From contig NZ_FMUR01000014.1 of assembly GCF_900101605.1 (NCBI RefSeq), forward strand, positions 1-64,000: a stretch of DNA of 64,000 bases, given 5' to 3'. This document shows positions 17,156 to 25,843 of the stretch, one piece after another. The first letter of the stretch is position 1, and each line of letters begins with the position of its first letter. The notes beneath the pieces were generated by a model, which searched no databases, was not told the origin of the DNA, and saw only the letters and a list, made by a program, of their open reading frames with translations. This stretch comes from Butyrivibrio hungatei (GTDB lineage Bacteria > Bacillota > Clostridia > Lachnospirales > Lachnospiraceae). The translations under genes were made by a program, and so were the position numbers.

Positions 17156-17193
17156 ACGCCACAGACACGGAAAGGTATAAGTGTCTGTGGCGT
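17156..17193 (+). terminator. Hairpin after PhnD-like gene
   Basis: ACGCCACAGACAC and GTGTCTGTGGCGT are perfect 13-bp arms with a 12-base loop, 10 bp after the stop codon. It lacks a good T-run but its position suggests it ends the transcript. Confidence 0.6.
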
Positions 17194-17196
17194 TAA

Positions 17197-17225
17197 TTGA
17201 CATTTGGGAGGCGAAAAGGCATACT
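17197..17225 (+). promoter_or_regulatory. Probable sigma-A promoter of map-metG
   Basis: TTGACA (17197-17202), a 17-bp spacer, and CATACT (17220-17225). It lies right after the upstream hairpin and about 37 bp before the map start, which argues against an in-frame GTG start at 17181. Confidence 0.5.
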
Positions 17226-17261
17226 ATATTTGTTAAATTAAGAGAGGTAAGAAGGCATAGA

Positions 17262-18137
17262 ATGTATAAAAGACTTGAGAGGAACGATCCGTGTTGGTGC
17301 GGAAGCGGAAAAAAATATAAAGCGTGTCACGCTGCATTTGATGACAAGCTTATTCAACTTGAACATAAAGGTTTCAGAATCCCGACAAGAGACCTGCTTA
17401 AGACAGAAAAAGATATTGAAGGAATCAAAAAGAGTGCGGTTATAAATATGGCTGTGCTCGATGAAATCGGTGATAAGATACGTGCGGGAATGACAACTCA
17501 GGAAATTGACGACATTGTATATAACACGACAATAAAAATGGGAGGAATCCCGGCTGATCTTAATTACGAGGGATTTCCCAAGAGTGTATGCACTTCGATA
17601 AATGAAGAGGTCTGCCATGGAATCCCGTCTGAAGATGTGATCTTACAGGACGGAGATATCATAAACGTTGACTGTTCGACAATTCTTGACGGATATTTTT
17701 CTGATTCTTCACGAATGTTCTGTATAGGAAATGTATCCCCGGAAAAGAAGAGACTTGTAGATGTGACCAAAGAGTGTCTTGAAGTGGGACTTAAAGCGGT
17801 AATCCCATGGACACCTATTGGAGACATGGGACATGCTGTGCATCAGCACGCTCTCGATAACGGATATACTGTCGTAAAAGAGATAGGCGGACACGGCTGC
17901 GGAAAAGAATTTCACGAAGAACCTTTTGTAAGCTATGTCAGCAGACCTGGAACCGGTATGATAATGGTTCCGGGAATGGTATTTACAATAGAACCTATGG
18001 TAAACATGGGAACAGATGAAATCTTTTGCGATGAAGAAAACGGTTGGACAGTTTACACAGCAGATTTAAAGCCTTCGGCACAGTGGGAAGTGGAACTTCT
18101 TGTGACCGAGACCGGGTATGAGCTACTCTGTTGGTAA
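17262..18137 (+). CDS. map: Type I methionine aminopeptidase with N-terminal SEC-C zinc motif
   Basis: 291 aa. The N-terminus MYKRLERNDPCWCGSGKKYK is a SEC-C zinc-binding motif (CxC...CH). The catalytic domain (about 45-290) has the pita-bread metalloprotease residues: NEEVCHGIPS, NVDCSTILDGYFSDSSRM (two metal Asp), GGHGCGKEFHEEP (metal His), VFTIEPM (metal Glu) and the late VEL Glu. It removes the initiator methionine from new proteins. Start chosen at the SEC-C methionine, behind a promoter at 17197. Its stop overlaps the region upstream of metG. Confidence 0.9.
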   Translation: MYKRLERNDPCWCGSGKKYKACHAAFDDKLIQLEHKGFRIPTRDLLKTEKDIEGIKKSAVINMAVLDEIGDKIRAGMTTQEIDDIVYNTTIKMGGIPADLNYEGFPKSVCTSINEEVCHGIPSEDVILQDGDIINVDCSTILDGYFSDSSRMFCIGNVSPEKKRLVDVTKECLEVGLKAVIPWTPIGDMGHAVHQHALDNGYTVVKEIGGHGCGKEFHEEPFVSYVSRPGTGMIMVPGMVFTIEPMVNMGTDEIFCDEENGWTVYTADLKPSAQWEVELLVTETGYELLCW

Positions 18138-18160
18138 TATATCAGGAAGGAATGAATGGA

Positions 18161-20194
18161 ATGCAGAATAAGGGAAAATATTATATAACTACAGCGATTG
18201 CGTATACATCAGGTAAGCCTCATATCGGAAACAGCTATGAGATCGTTCTTGCAGATGCTATAGCAAGATATAAGAGAAGAGACGGATTCGATGTCCATTT
18301 TCAGACAGGATCCGATGAACATGGTCAGAAAATAGAGACAAGAGCAATTGAAGCAGGATGCAGTTCTCCAAAAGAGTTTGTTGACGGAGTATCAGATACC
18401 ATCAAAGGACTTTGGAACCTTATGGATACATCCTATGACAGATTTATCCGCACAACGGATGAGGACCACGTTAAGCAGGTTCAGAAGATCTTTAAGAGAT
18501 TCTACAATCAGGGAGATATCTACAAGGGATCTTACAAGGGAATGTACTGTACAGAGTGTGAAGCGTTCTATACAGAGGGACAGCTTGTTGACGGAAAGTG
18601 CCCCGAGTGCGGAGGTCCGGTTCATCCCGCAGAAGAAGAGGCATATTTCTTCAAGATGAGCAAATATGCGGATAAACTTATTGATTATATAAACACACAT
18701 CCTGAGTTTATTCAGCCTGTTTCCAGAAAGAATGAGATGATGAATAACTTCCTTCTTCCGGGACTTCAGGATCTGTGCGTATCAAGAACATCGTTTAAGT
18801 GGGGAATCCCTGTAGACTTTGACGATAAGCATGTAGTATATGTATGGCTCGATGCGCTTACAAACTATATAACAGGTATAGGATACGATGCTGAGGGCAA
18901 CAGCTCGGAAGAGTACAAGAAATGGTGGCCTGCAGATCTTCATCTTATCGGAAAAGATATTATTCGTTTCCATACAATCTATTGGCCCATTTTCCTTATG
19001 GCGCTCGGAGAGCCTCTTCCTAAGCAGGTTTTCGGACATCCATGGCTTTTGCAGGGCGGAGAGAAGATGAGTAAGTCTAAAGGAAACGTTATTTATGCTG
19101 ATGACCTTGTAAGCTTATTCGGAGTAGATCCTGTAAGATATTTCGTGCTTCATGAAATGCCTTTTGAGAATGACGGTGTTATCACATGGGATCTTCTCGT
19201 TGAGAGATTTAATTCAGATCTTGCAAATACACTCGGAAACCTTGTTAACCGTACTATCGCAATGAGTAACAAGTATCTCGGCGGAGTATTGGAAGATAAG
19301 GGTGTAAAAGAGGCTGTTGACGACGATCTTAAGGCAGTTGTCACAGGCTGCTATGAAAAAGTTGAAGCGAAGATGGACGAGCTTCGTGTTGCTGATGCAC
19401 TCACAGAGATATTCACACTCTTTAAGAGATGCAACAAATATATAGATGAGACTGAGCCATGGATCCTTGGAAAAGATGAGAGCAAGAAAGACAGACTTTC
19501 AACTGTTCTGTATAACCTTGTAGAGTCTATTTCAATAGGTGCGGCTCTTCTTGATCCGTTTATGCCTGAGACAGCCGTTAAGATCAGAGAACAGATCAAT
19601 GCGGCAGAGAGAGATTTTGATACTCTCGGCAAGTTTGGATTATACAAGAGCGGAACTAAGGTAGTGGAAAATCCTGAAATGCTCTTTGCACGTAAGGATC
19701 TCAAAGATGTCCTTGAAAAAGCTGCAGAGATAACAAAGAAGCAGAAGGCTGAATATGAAGAAGCCCAGAGGAAGGCTGCCGAGAATCTCGCAAAGGCAGG
19801 GCTTGCTCCGCTTCCCGCAAAGACAAGCGATGAAGCTGAAGAAGCAGTTATAGATATTCCCGCAAAGGAAGAAATATCATATGAGCAGTTTGGTGCTATG
19901 CAGTTCCAGGTTGGTGAGATCATAAAGTGTGAGGCGGTTGCAAAATCCAAAAAGCTTCTGTGCTCTCAGGTTAAGATCGGAAGCCAGGTGAAGCAGATCG
20001 TATCAGGTATCAGAAAGTATTATTCACCGGAAGAAATGGTAGGAAAGAAGGTAATGGTTCTTGTGAACTTAAAGCCTGCAAAACTTGCCGGTGTTGTTTC
20101 TGAAGGAATGCTTCTTTGTGCGGAAGATGCAGAGGGCAATCTTGCTCTTATGACTCCCGAAAAATCAATGCCTTCCGGAGCTGAAATCTGTTGA
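18161..20194 (+). CDS. metG: Methionyl-tRNA synthetase with C-terminal tRNA-binding domain
   Basis: 677 aa class I synthetase that charges tRNA-Met. Signature sequences: YTSGKPHIGNSYE (HIGH type), a zinc knuckle CTECEAFYTEGQLVDGKCPECGG, WLDALTNYITGIGY, and GEKMSKSKGN (KMSKS). After the anticodon-binding helices, a Lys/Glu/Ala-rich linker (about 545-590) leads to a C-terminal OB-fold EMAP-type domain (FQVGEIIKCEAVAKSKKLL, VNLKPAKLAGVVSEGMLL). Two upstream in-frame starts (18131, 18152) exist; AGGAAGG at 18144 fits 18161 best. Probably in one transcript with map. Confidence 0.93.
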   Translation: MQNKGKYYITTAIAYTSGKPHIGNSYEIVLADAIARYKRRDGFDVHFQTGSDEHGQKIETRAIEAGCSSPKEFVDGVSDTIKGLWNLMDTSYDRFIRTTDEDHVKQVQKIFKRFYNQGDIYKGSYKGMYCTECEAFYTEGQLVDGKCPECGGPVHPAEEEAYFFKMSKYADKLIDYINTHPEFIQPVSRKNEMMNNFLLPGLQDLCVSRTSFKWGIPVDFDDKHVVYVWLDALTNYITGIGYDAEGNSSEEYKKWWPADLHLIGKDIIRFHTIYWPIFLMALGEPLPKQVFGHPWLLQGGEKMSKSKGNVIYADDLVSLFGVDPVRYFVLHEMPFENDGVITWDLLVERFNSDLANTLGNLVNRTIAMSNKYLGGVLEDKGVKEAVDDDLKAVVTGCYEKVEAKMDELRVADALTEIFTLFKRCNKYIDETEPWILGKDESKKDRLSTVLYNLVESISIGAALLDPFMPETAVKIREQINAAERDFDTLGKFGLYKSGTKVVENPEMLFARKDLKDVLEKAAEITKKQKAEYEEAQRKAAENLAKAGLAPLPAKTSDEAEEAVIDIPAKEEISYEQFGAMQFQVGEIIKCEAVAKSKKLLCSQVKIGSQVKQIVSGIRKYYSPEEMVGKKVMVLVNLKPAKLAGVVSEGMLLCAEDAEGNLALMTPEKSMPSGAEIC

Positions 20195-20247
20195 TAATTT
20201 ATATGCAATTCGTGTTATCATATATTATATAGGAGTTAAATAATCGG

Positions 20248-20277
20248 AAATGCGTATATACACATGATACGCATTTT
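20248..20277 (+). terminator. Rho-independent terminator after metG
   Basis: AAATGCGTAT, nine loop bases, ATACGCATTTT: a 10-bp stem ending in a T-run, between metG and the hydrolase gene. Confidence 0.75.
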
Positions 20278-20319
20278 GATTATATAACCCGAACAAATAT
20301 GTGTTGGGAGGGATTTCTT

Positions 20320-21267
20320 ATGGTACGTAAAGAGGAACTGACTTACAAATCACGAGACAGGCAGACCATGCTTAACGCAGTAAGATGGATTCCCGATGGA
20401 CAGCCGATTGCAATTCTCCAGGTTATTCATGGGATGCAGGAATACATCGACCGCTATGACGAATTTGCACGTTTTATGGCAGAAAACGGCATAATGGTCA
20501 TTGGAAATGATAATCTGGGACATGGTAAGTCGGTCACTCCGCCAGGCAGTATCTACGGATATTTTTGCAAGAATGATCCCGCAACGGTATTGGTGCGCGA
20601 TGCGCATAGATTAAAAAAGATGACACAGGAAGAATTTCCGGGAGTACCGGTATTTATCCTCGGTCACAGCTTTGGCTCATTTATAGCCAGAGAATATATG
20701 ACACGATACGGAACAGGAATAAAAGGTGCGATAATTCAGGGAACAGCGTATACGACAAGAGGTACGCTCGGAGCGATGAATTTCTGGATATCTATTTTGC
20801 AGTTCTTTTTCGGCGAGAAGCATCGTTCGAAGATGATCAACGATATGGCATTCAAGGGATATCTGAGGAAAATCGAGAAGCCCGCAACACCTTTTGACTG
20901 GTTATCACATAACGAAGAGAGTATAAAAAAATATATCGCTGATCCGGCATGTAACTTTATCTTTACACTGAATGGATTTAAGACTATGGCGGAACTCTTA
21001 AAGAGAATACAGGATGAGGACAGGATGGAGGATATTCCAAAGAATCTGCCCGTTCTTATAACAGGCGGAAGCGAAGATCCTGTGTGCAGTTACGGAGAGG
21101 CTCTTAAGAGACTGTTTGATATATACAGGCTTCAGTTACAGATGAAGAATGTTGATATAAAGATTTATGATGGATTCCGCCATGAGCTTCAACAGGAGAT
21201 CGGAAGAGAAAAAGTATTTGCTGACCAGTTGGATTGGATCAAGAAAGTGTTGAGCGGTGATAATTGA
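20320..21267 (+). CDS. Alpha/beta hydrolase, monoglyceride-lipase-like
   Basis: 315 aa from the ATG at 20320, seven bases after GGGAGGG. The serine-hydrolase fold is clear: QVIHGMQEYIDRYDEFARFMAENG, GNDNLGHGKS, nucleophile elbow LGHSFGSFIAREY, a lid region, ITGGSEDPVCSYGE (Asp), and DGFRHELQQE (His). This arrangement is that of lysophospholipase/monoacylglycerol lipase-like enzymes (Hydrolase_4). No signal peptide, so cytoplasmic. It overlaps the next gene by 11 bp. Confidence 0.8.
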   Translation: MVRKEELTYKSRDRQTMLNAVRWIPDGQPIAILQVIHGMQEYIDRYDEFARFMAENGIMVIGNDNLGHGKSVTPPGSIYGYFCKNDPATVLVRDAHRLKKMTQEEFPGVPVFILGHSFGSFIAREYMTRYGTGIKGAIIQGTAYTTRGTLGAMNFWISILQFFFGEKHRSKMINDMAFKGYLRKIEKPATPFDWLSHNEESIKKYIADPACNFIFTLNGFKTMAELLKRIQDEDRMEDIPKNLPVLITGGSEDPVCSYGEALKRLFDIYRLQLQMKNVDIKIYDGFRHELQQEIGREKVFADQLDWIKKVLSGDN

Positions 21268-21736
21268 TACATCAAGAGTAGTCGTAAGATGTGCTTATAA
21301 TTCTGATTGGGATGGGGCGATGAAACTTGCGTGGAAAACATTTGCCAGGTTCGACGCCCCTGATTATTCAGCAGAGGGTATAAGTAATTTTCGTAATTTT
21401 GTGACGGATAAAAATCTTCACAAAATGTTTGTGGCAGGGCATTATCAGCTGTTTGTGGCGGCATATGACAATAAATGCCTCGGAATGCTCACGATAAGGG
21501 AAAGATCACATATATCATTGTTGTTTGTTGATGGGGACTACCATTACAATGGGATTGGTAGTGCCCTTATTAAATTTGTTTCTGATTATGTTTTGACTGA
21601 AGAGGGAATAGACAAACTTACAGTCAATGCATCACCGTATGCGATCGATTTTTATCACAGACTGGGATTTAGAGACACGCATAAAGAAATGGTTGCCGAC
21701 GGAATAAAATTCACACCGATGGAATTGAGGTTATGA
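21257..21736 (+). CDS. GNAT-family N-acetyltransferase
   Basis: 159 aa starting at a GTG inside the end of the hydrolase gene. The GNAT fold is indicated by an N-terminal VRCAYNSDWDGAMKLAWKTFARF, the beta strand CLGMLTIRERSHISLLFVDGDYHYNGIGSALIKFV (acetyl-CoA pyrophosphate loop of the R/Q-x-x-G-x-G/A type, here Y-N-G-I-G-S-A), and a C-terminal SPYAIDFYHRLGF. The acceptor is unknown. Coupled to both neighbours by overlap and a 3-bp gap. Confidence 0.8.
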   Translation: MIIDTSRVVVRCAYNSDWDGAMKLAWKTFARFDAPDYSAEGISNFRNFVTDKNLHKMFVAGHYQLFVAAYDNKCLGMLTIRERSHISLLFVDGDYHYNGIGSALIKFVSDYVLTEEGIDKLTVNASPYAIDFYHRLGFRDTHKEMVADGIKFTPMELRL

Positions 21737-21739
21737 CGA

Positions 21740-22552
21740 ATGGGAAAATTTTTTAGTTTAGACAGCCCTTTTGTGGCTGGACTTACAAGACTTGCCGATG
21801 TAATGTGGCTCAATGTATTAACGCTGATATTTGCGGTTCCGCTGATCATAGAACAGGTTTTGATCTTGGGACCGGCTGTTTCTCCACTTATGACTGAAGG
21901 AGGCCAGTTTAGCTATGATATTTTTGTCGCAGCCGTGATGTGGGCCTGGATAATAGGAATCCCGTTATCTGCAATATGCGGTCCCGCCTGCACTGCCATG
22001 CATTACGTTGTCCTTAAGATGGTAAGAGAAGAAGACAGCTATGTGACTAAGTCGTTCTTTAAGTCTTTCAAGGAAAACTTTAGACAGGGAATAATTCTCC
22101 AGGTGATAAAGTTTTTTGTAGGCGGAATGCTTATTCTTGATTTCCTTATTCTCAGAAGCAGAGGCGGATTGTACAGATATGTAGTATTTGCGATGTTCGT
22201 CTTTTTGTACATGGTGGGACTATATATTTTCCCGCTTCTTTCAAAATTTGAAAATACTGTGGTAAAGACGGTAAAGAACGCATTTATATTGACGATAGTA
22301 GCACTTCCCAGATCGCTAGGTATGGCATTTGTTTCATTGCTTCCGCTTTTGCTTGCATACTTCTTTGACATGAAATTCATTCCTATATATGTGCTTGTGG
22401 GAATAGCAGGCCCCGCATACCTCTGCGCAATGCTCTACAATCCTACTTTCAAGAGATTTGAGCCACAAGAGGATGAGGTTTCCGAAGAAGAGGAGATGAA
22501 CGCGGCTATCAGGAAGCTTGATGATCTTGATGAAGAGAAAAAAGGTGAATAA
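21740..22552 (+). CDS. YesL-family (DUF624) membrane protein
   Basis: 270 aa with about five to six transmembrane helices and an acidic cytoplasmic tail (PQEDEVSEEEEMNAAIRKLDDLDEEKK). N-terminal FSLDSPFVAGLTRLADVMWLNVLTLIFAVPLI is the typical opening of YesL-like proteins, which often sit beside sugar ABC transporter genes; here the shared sugar ATPase gene follows after a 194-bp gap. Exact role unknown in the family. Confidence 0.75.
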   Translation: MGKFFSLDSPFVAGLTRLADVMWLNVLTLIFAVPLIIEQVLILGPAVSPLMTEGGQFSYDIFVAAVMWAWIIGIPLSAICGPACTAMHYVVLKMVREEDSYVTKSFFKSFKENFRQGIILQVIKFFVGGMLILDFLILRSRGGLYRYVVFAMFVFLYMVGLYIFPLLSKFENTVVKTVKNAFILTIVALPRSLGMAFVSLLPLLLAYFFDMKFIPIYVLVGIAGPAYLCAMLYNPTFKRFEPQEDEVSEEEEMNAAIRKLDDLDEEKKGE

Positions 22553-22684
22553 TTAGCAAGTTGCATATAGATAGTTGAGATTATTCGTCAACATTACGGA
22601 ATTGGAAAAGCATTTTTGAGTCAATTAGCACATTGGCTAATGAATAATAAAATATTTGTGAAATTAGTGAATAGTAAATAAAGC

Positions 22685-22712
22685 TTGTCAAAGATATACT
22701 GAATTCTATCAT
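22685..22712 (+). promoter_or_regulatory. Possible promoter of the sugar ABC ATPase gene
   Basis: TTGTCA, 16-bp spacer, TATCAT, 35 bp before the gene. A small inverted repeat (TTAGC...GCTAA, 22626-22641) lies upstream. Moderate match only. Confidence 0.35.
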
Positions 22713-22746
22713 AAGCTATGTGATGAGTTAGGAGGAAATAAAGGTT

Positions 22747-23856
22747 ATGGCAAGTTTATCACTTGAAAATGTTTGCAAAGTATATCCCAACAAATTTGAG
22801 GCTGTTAAGAATTTCAACCTTCAGATTGAGGATAAAGAATTCATTATTTTCGTAGGACCTTCAGGATGCGGAAAGTCAACAACTCTTCGTATGATTGCAG
22901 GACTTGAGGATATCACATCAGGTACTCTTAAGATCGGTGACAGAGTAGTTAATGATGTTGAGCCCAAGGACAGAGATATTGCGATGGTATTCCAGAACTA
23001 CGCTCTGTATCCTCACATGACAGTATTTGATAACATGGCATTCGGACTTAAGCTCAGAAAGGTTCCGAAGCCTGAAATAGAGAAGATGGTTAAAGAGGCA
23101 GCTAAGATCCTCGATCTTGAAAAGCTTCTCGATCGTAAGCCCAAGGCTCTTTCCGGTGGACAGAGACAGCGTGTTGCTATGGGACGTGCTATCGTTCGTA
23201 ATCCTAAGGTATTCCTTATGGACGAGCCTCTTTCAAACCTTGATGCTAAGCTTCGTGTACAGATGAGAACTGAGATTGCTAAGCTTCACCAGAGACTTGG
23301 CACAACAATCATCTACGTTACACATGACCAGACAGAGGCTATGACTCTTGGTACAAGAATCGTAGTTATGAAGGACGGTCTTATCCAGCAGGTTGATACA
23401 CCTCAGAACCTCTATGAGAAGCCCGCTAACCTCTTTGTTGCAGGATTCATGGGATCACCTCAGATGAACTTCATCGATGCTGAAGTTGTTGTTTCAGGTG
23501 ACACAGCAAGCCTCAGAGTAGCAGATCAGCTTATCGAGCTTCCTCCTGCAAAGGCTAAGAAGGTTATCGAGGGTGGTTACGCAGGAAAGACTGTAACATT
23601 CGGTATCCGTCCTGAGGATGTTGATGATTCAGAAGTAGTTGTTAGCACATCTAAGGCTGTATTTGAGTCAACAATCAACGTATACGAGCTTCTTGGTGCA
23701 GAAGTTTATCTGTACTTCGATCTTGATCAGTTCCCTATTACTGCAAGAGTTGATGCTCGTACAACAGCAAGACCCGGCGACAAGGTTAAGTTCGCATTTG
23801 ATGTTGAGAAGATTCACATCTTCGATAAAGAGACAGAAGAGACAATCACAAACTAA
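22747..23856 (+). CDS. msmX: MsmX/UgpC-type sugar ABC transporter ATPase
   Basis: 369 aa ATPase that energises carbohydrate importers. Walker A GPSGCGKSTTLRM, Q-loop VFQNYALYPHMTV, signature LSGGQRQRVAMGRAI, Walker B VFLMDEPLSNLDAKLR, H-loop IYVTHDQTEAM, then the C-terminal regulatory OB/TOBE domain (FGIRPEDV). MsmX-type ATPases stand apart from their permeases and serve several sugar importers, which fits its solitary position and the orphan sugar-binding lipoprotein at 26387. Codon use is strongly biased, as expected for a highly expressed gene. AGGAGG precedes the ATG; terminator at 23876-23905. Confidence 0.88.
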   Translation: MASLSLENVCKVYPNKFEAVKNFNLQIEDKEFIIFVGPSGCGKSTTLRMIAGLEDITSGTLKIGDRVVNDVEPKDRDIAMVFQNYALYPHMTVFDNMAFGLKLRKVPKPEIEKMVKEAAKILDLEKLLDRKPKALSGGQRQRVAMGRAIVRNPKVFLMDEPLSNLDAKLRVQMRTEIAKLHQRLGTTIIYVTHDQTEAMTLGTRIVVMKDGLIQQVDTPQNLYEKPANLFVAGFMGSPQMNFIDAEVVVSGDTASLRVADQLIELPPAKAKKVIEGGYAGKTVTFGIRPEDVDDSEVVVSTSKAVFESTINVYELLGAEVYLYFDLDQFPITARVDARTTARPGDKVKFAFDVEKIHIFDKETEETITN

Positions 23857-23875
23857 TATTGAGTTTAGTCTATTG

Positions 23876-23905
23876 AGGAGCCATGCAAACGCATGGCTCC
23901 TTTTG
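23876..23905 (+). terminator. Rho-independent terminator
   Basis: GGAGCCATGC, four loop bases, GCATGGCTCCTTTT, 20 bp after the ABC ATPase gene. Confidence 0.9.
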
Positions 23906-23943
23906 TGATATACTTAAGGTAGTTTCTTTTGAAAGGAGAAAGC

Positions 23944-25032
23944 ATGATTTCAACACAGACCATAAAAGGAAGTATAAGTGAACTCGGAGCCATAACCAAA
24001 GTAGAATTATGTGTTATGGATTTAGGCGGAGAGGTTGTGGCATCTACAAGTGAACTTGGATTTTCAGATATTTCCATAATTACAAGTTTTGCAGCGTCTC
24101 CTGTTGATTCGCAGGTTATAGGCGATATACATCTTTTTAAGGTTATGGACGAGGGAGATCCGTTGTATATTCTGCTTTCAAAAGGCGACAATGAGCAGGC
24201 ATACATGGTAGGAAAGATTGCAGTGAGTCAGCTTCAGGCGCTTGTTCTTGCATATAAAGAAAGATTTGATCGGAATAATTTTTTCCAGAATCTGCTTCTT
24301 GATAATATGCTGATGATTGATGTTTACAACAGGGCAAGAAAACTTAAGATTGAAGTGACTGCGCCAAGAACCATAATTCTTGTTGAAACGGGACGAACAA
24401 AAGATAATGGCGCAAGAGAACTTTTGACAAGTATGTTTTCGCCAACGTCCGGTGACTATGTAACAGCGGTAGATGAGAACAGTATTATCATCGTAAAGTC
24501 ACTCGGGAAAAATGAGTCATATGATGATATTAACCAAGTGGCCACGACAATTGTGGATATGATGAGTACAGAAGCTCTTTTAAATGTGAGAGTGGCGTAC
24601 GGAACCATAGTTGAAGAAATCAGAGACCTCAGCAAATCGTTCAAAGAAGCAAAGATGGCACTTGAAGTCGGAAGGATATTCAATGCTGAGTGCAGGGCGA
24701 ACGGATACAATACACTTGGAATCGGAAGACTTATCTATCAGCTTCCGGAGAGCCTTTGCAGGATGTTTATCGATGAGATCTTTGAGGATAAGGAAATTCC
24801 GAGCAATCTTGATGAAGAGACTTTGAATACGATAGCAAAGTTTTTTGAAAATAACCTCAATGTGTCGGAAACTTCGAGACAGCTCTTTGTACATAGGAAC
24901 ACGCTTGTGTACAGAATTGAGAAGCTTGAAAAGAGCTGTGGACTTGATGTCAGGAAATTTGATGATGCGCTTACTTTTAAGATCGCGCTTATGGTTCTTA
25001 ATTACATGAAATATCTTAAAGAAAGAGAATGA
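23944..25032 (+). CDS. CdaR/PucR-family transcriptional regulator
   Basis: 362 aa from the ATG at 23944 (AAAGGAGAAAGC upstream; a TTG five codons earlier is inside that site). An N-terminal sensor part is followed by a GGDEF-like middle domain and a C-terminal PucR helix-turn-helix (LNTIAKFFENNLNVSETSRQLFVHRNTLVYRIEKLEK), the hallmark of CdaR/PucR regulators of sugar acid and purine metabolism. Effector and targets are unknown here. It may regulate the adjacent sugar ATPase gene, but a terminator separates them. Confidence 0.8.
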   Translation: MISTQTIKGSISELGAITKVELCVMDLGGEVVASTSELGFSDISIITSFAASPVDSQVIGDIHLFKVMDEGDPLYILLSKGDNEQAYMVGKIAVSQLQALVLAYKERFDRNNFFQNLLLDNMLMIDVYNRARKLKIEVTAPRTIILVETGRTKDNGARELLTSMFSPTSGDYVTAVDENSIIIVKSLGKNESYDDINQVATTIVDMMSTEALLNVRVAYGTIVEEIRDLSKSFKEAKMALEVGRIFNAECRANGYNTLGIGRLIYQLPESLCRMFIDEIFEDKEIPSNLDEETLNTIAKFFENNLNVSETSRQLFVHRNTLVYRIEKLEKSCGLDVRKFDDALTFKIALMVLNYMKYLKERE

Positions 25033-25042
25033 TATTACAGAA

Positions 25043-25226
25043 AAGCGGTCCTGTGAGGGATACATGCACGTTGACTTCCGACGTAGCGCAGGCGACCTTA
25101 CAACACATGAAAGGTTCTGCTTAGTGCTGCTTCGTTCCCGACCTGACACGGTTCGCAGATTTTCATTGCATAAGACCCACGCTTGTACAGAAGGACTGCT
25201 ACATGCACCCTTCACAAGACCGCTCT
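25043..25226 (-). ncRNA. ffs: Signal recognition particle RNA
   Basis: Minus-strand RNA of about 184 nt. The most conserved part reads GTGTCAGGTC, GGGAACGAAGCAGCAC and TAAG, the SRP S-domain apex that binds Ffh. The ends pair: AGCGGTC with GACCGCT, and TTGTGAAGGG with CCCTCACAG. The RNA guides signal-peptide-bearing ribosomes to the membrane. A consensus promoter (25231-25259) places the start near 25225. The length is between the 4.5S type and the ~270-nt Bacillus type. A short T-run follows. Confidence 0.9.
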
Positions 25227-25230
25227 GATT

Positions 25231-25259
25231 ACTATACTTTTTTTTGACCGTAATGTCAA
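25231..25259 (-). promoter_or_regulatory. Consensus sigma-A promoter of the SRP RNA gene
   Basis: On the minus strand TTGACA (25259-25254), exactly 17 bp, then TATAGT (25236-25231), about seven bases before the RNA 5' end. One mismatch to consensus, fitting a highly expressed RNA. Confidence 0.85.
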
Positions 25260-25263
25260 TTTG

Positions 25264-25671
25264 TTATTGTTGGATGAGGTCCTTAAGAGTGAAGCTGTCA
25301 ATATACTTGTTTACAACATCATCGAGACCTTTCCAGAAGTTTATAGAGTTACATGAATCGGAACGGGGGCAGGTCACTCCGTTCTCGTAGGCGACACATT
25401 CGACAGGAGTCAGAGTTCCTTCAACGGTTCTAAGAACTGTACCGACATTATATTCTTCGGGGCTCTTGGAGAGACGGTATCCGCCATTGCTTCCGCGCAT
25501 ACTGGTGAGGTAGCCTGCTTTGTTTAAAGTAGACACAATCTGTTCCAGATATTTTATCGGTATGTTTTGTCTCTGAGAAATGTCTTTAAGCGCAATGAAA
25601 CTGCCATTTCCAAAGCTGGCGAGATCGATCATTACTCTCAAAGCGTATCTTCCCTTTGTGGATATTCGCAT
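25264..25671 (-). CDS. Rrf2-family transcriptional regulator with cysteine cluster
   Basis: 135 aa from the ATG at 25671, preceded by AAAAGGGG; an earlier in-frame start adds an unlikely 24-residue extension. N-terminal winged helix (MRISTKGRYALRVMIDLA, SQRQNIPIKYLEQIVSTLNKAGYL, RGSNGGYRLSK) is the standard Rrf2/IscR/CymR form. Three cysteines (VECVAY, VTCPRSDSC) sit where IscR binds a Fe-S cluster, so it could sense iron-sulfur status, redox or cysteine supply. No isc genes are adjacent. Confidence 0.85.
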   Translation of the reverse strand: MRISTKGRYALRVMIDLASFGNGSFIALKDISQRQNIPIKYLEQIVSTLNKAGYLTSMRGSNGGYRLSKSPEEYNVGTVLRTVEGTLTPVECVAYENGVTCPRSDSCNSINFWKGLDDVVNKYIDSFTLKDLIQQ

Positions 25672-25843
25672 AAAAAACCCCTTTTTACAGATAATTTGGT
25701 ATAATATAGTGATGTAGATGTCAAAAGTGAATCTTGACATCATGTAATATTGTAATGATTATGATAACAAAAATAAAAAACAATTACTACCATTTTAGTA
25801 GGAAATCATTGTTATCACAGGGAAGTAAGAAAGAAGTACATTT

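Noticed and set aside
17181-17261. In-frame GTG extension of map
   Set aside because: It would start within the upstream hairpin and before the map promoter; the SEC-C methionine at 17262 is the family start.
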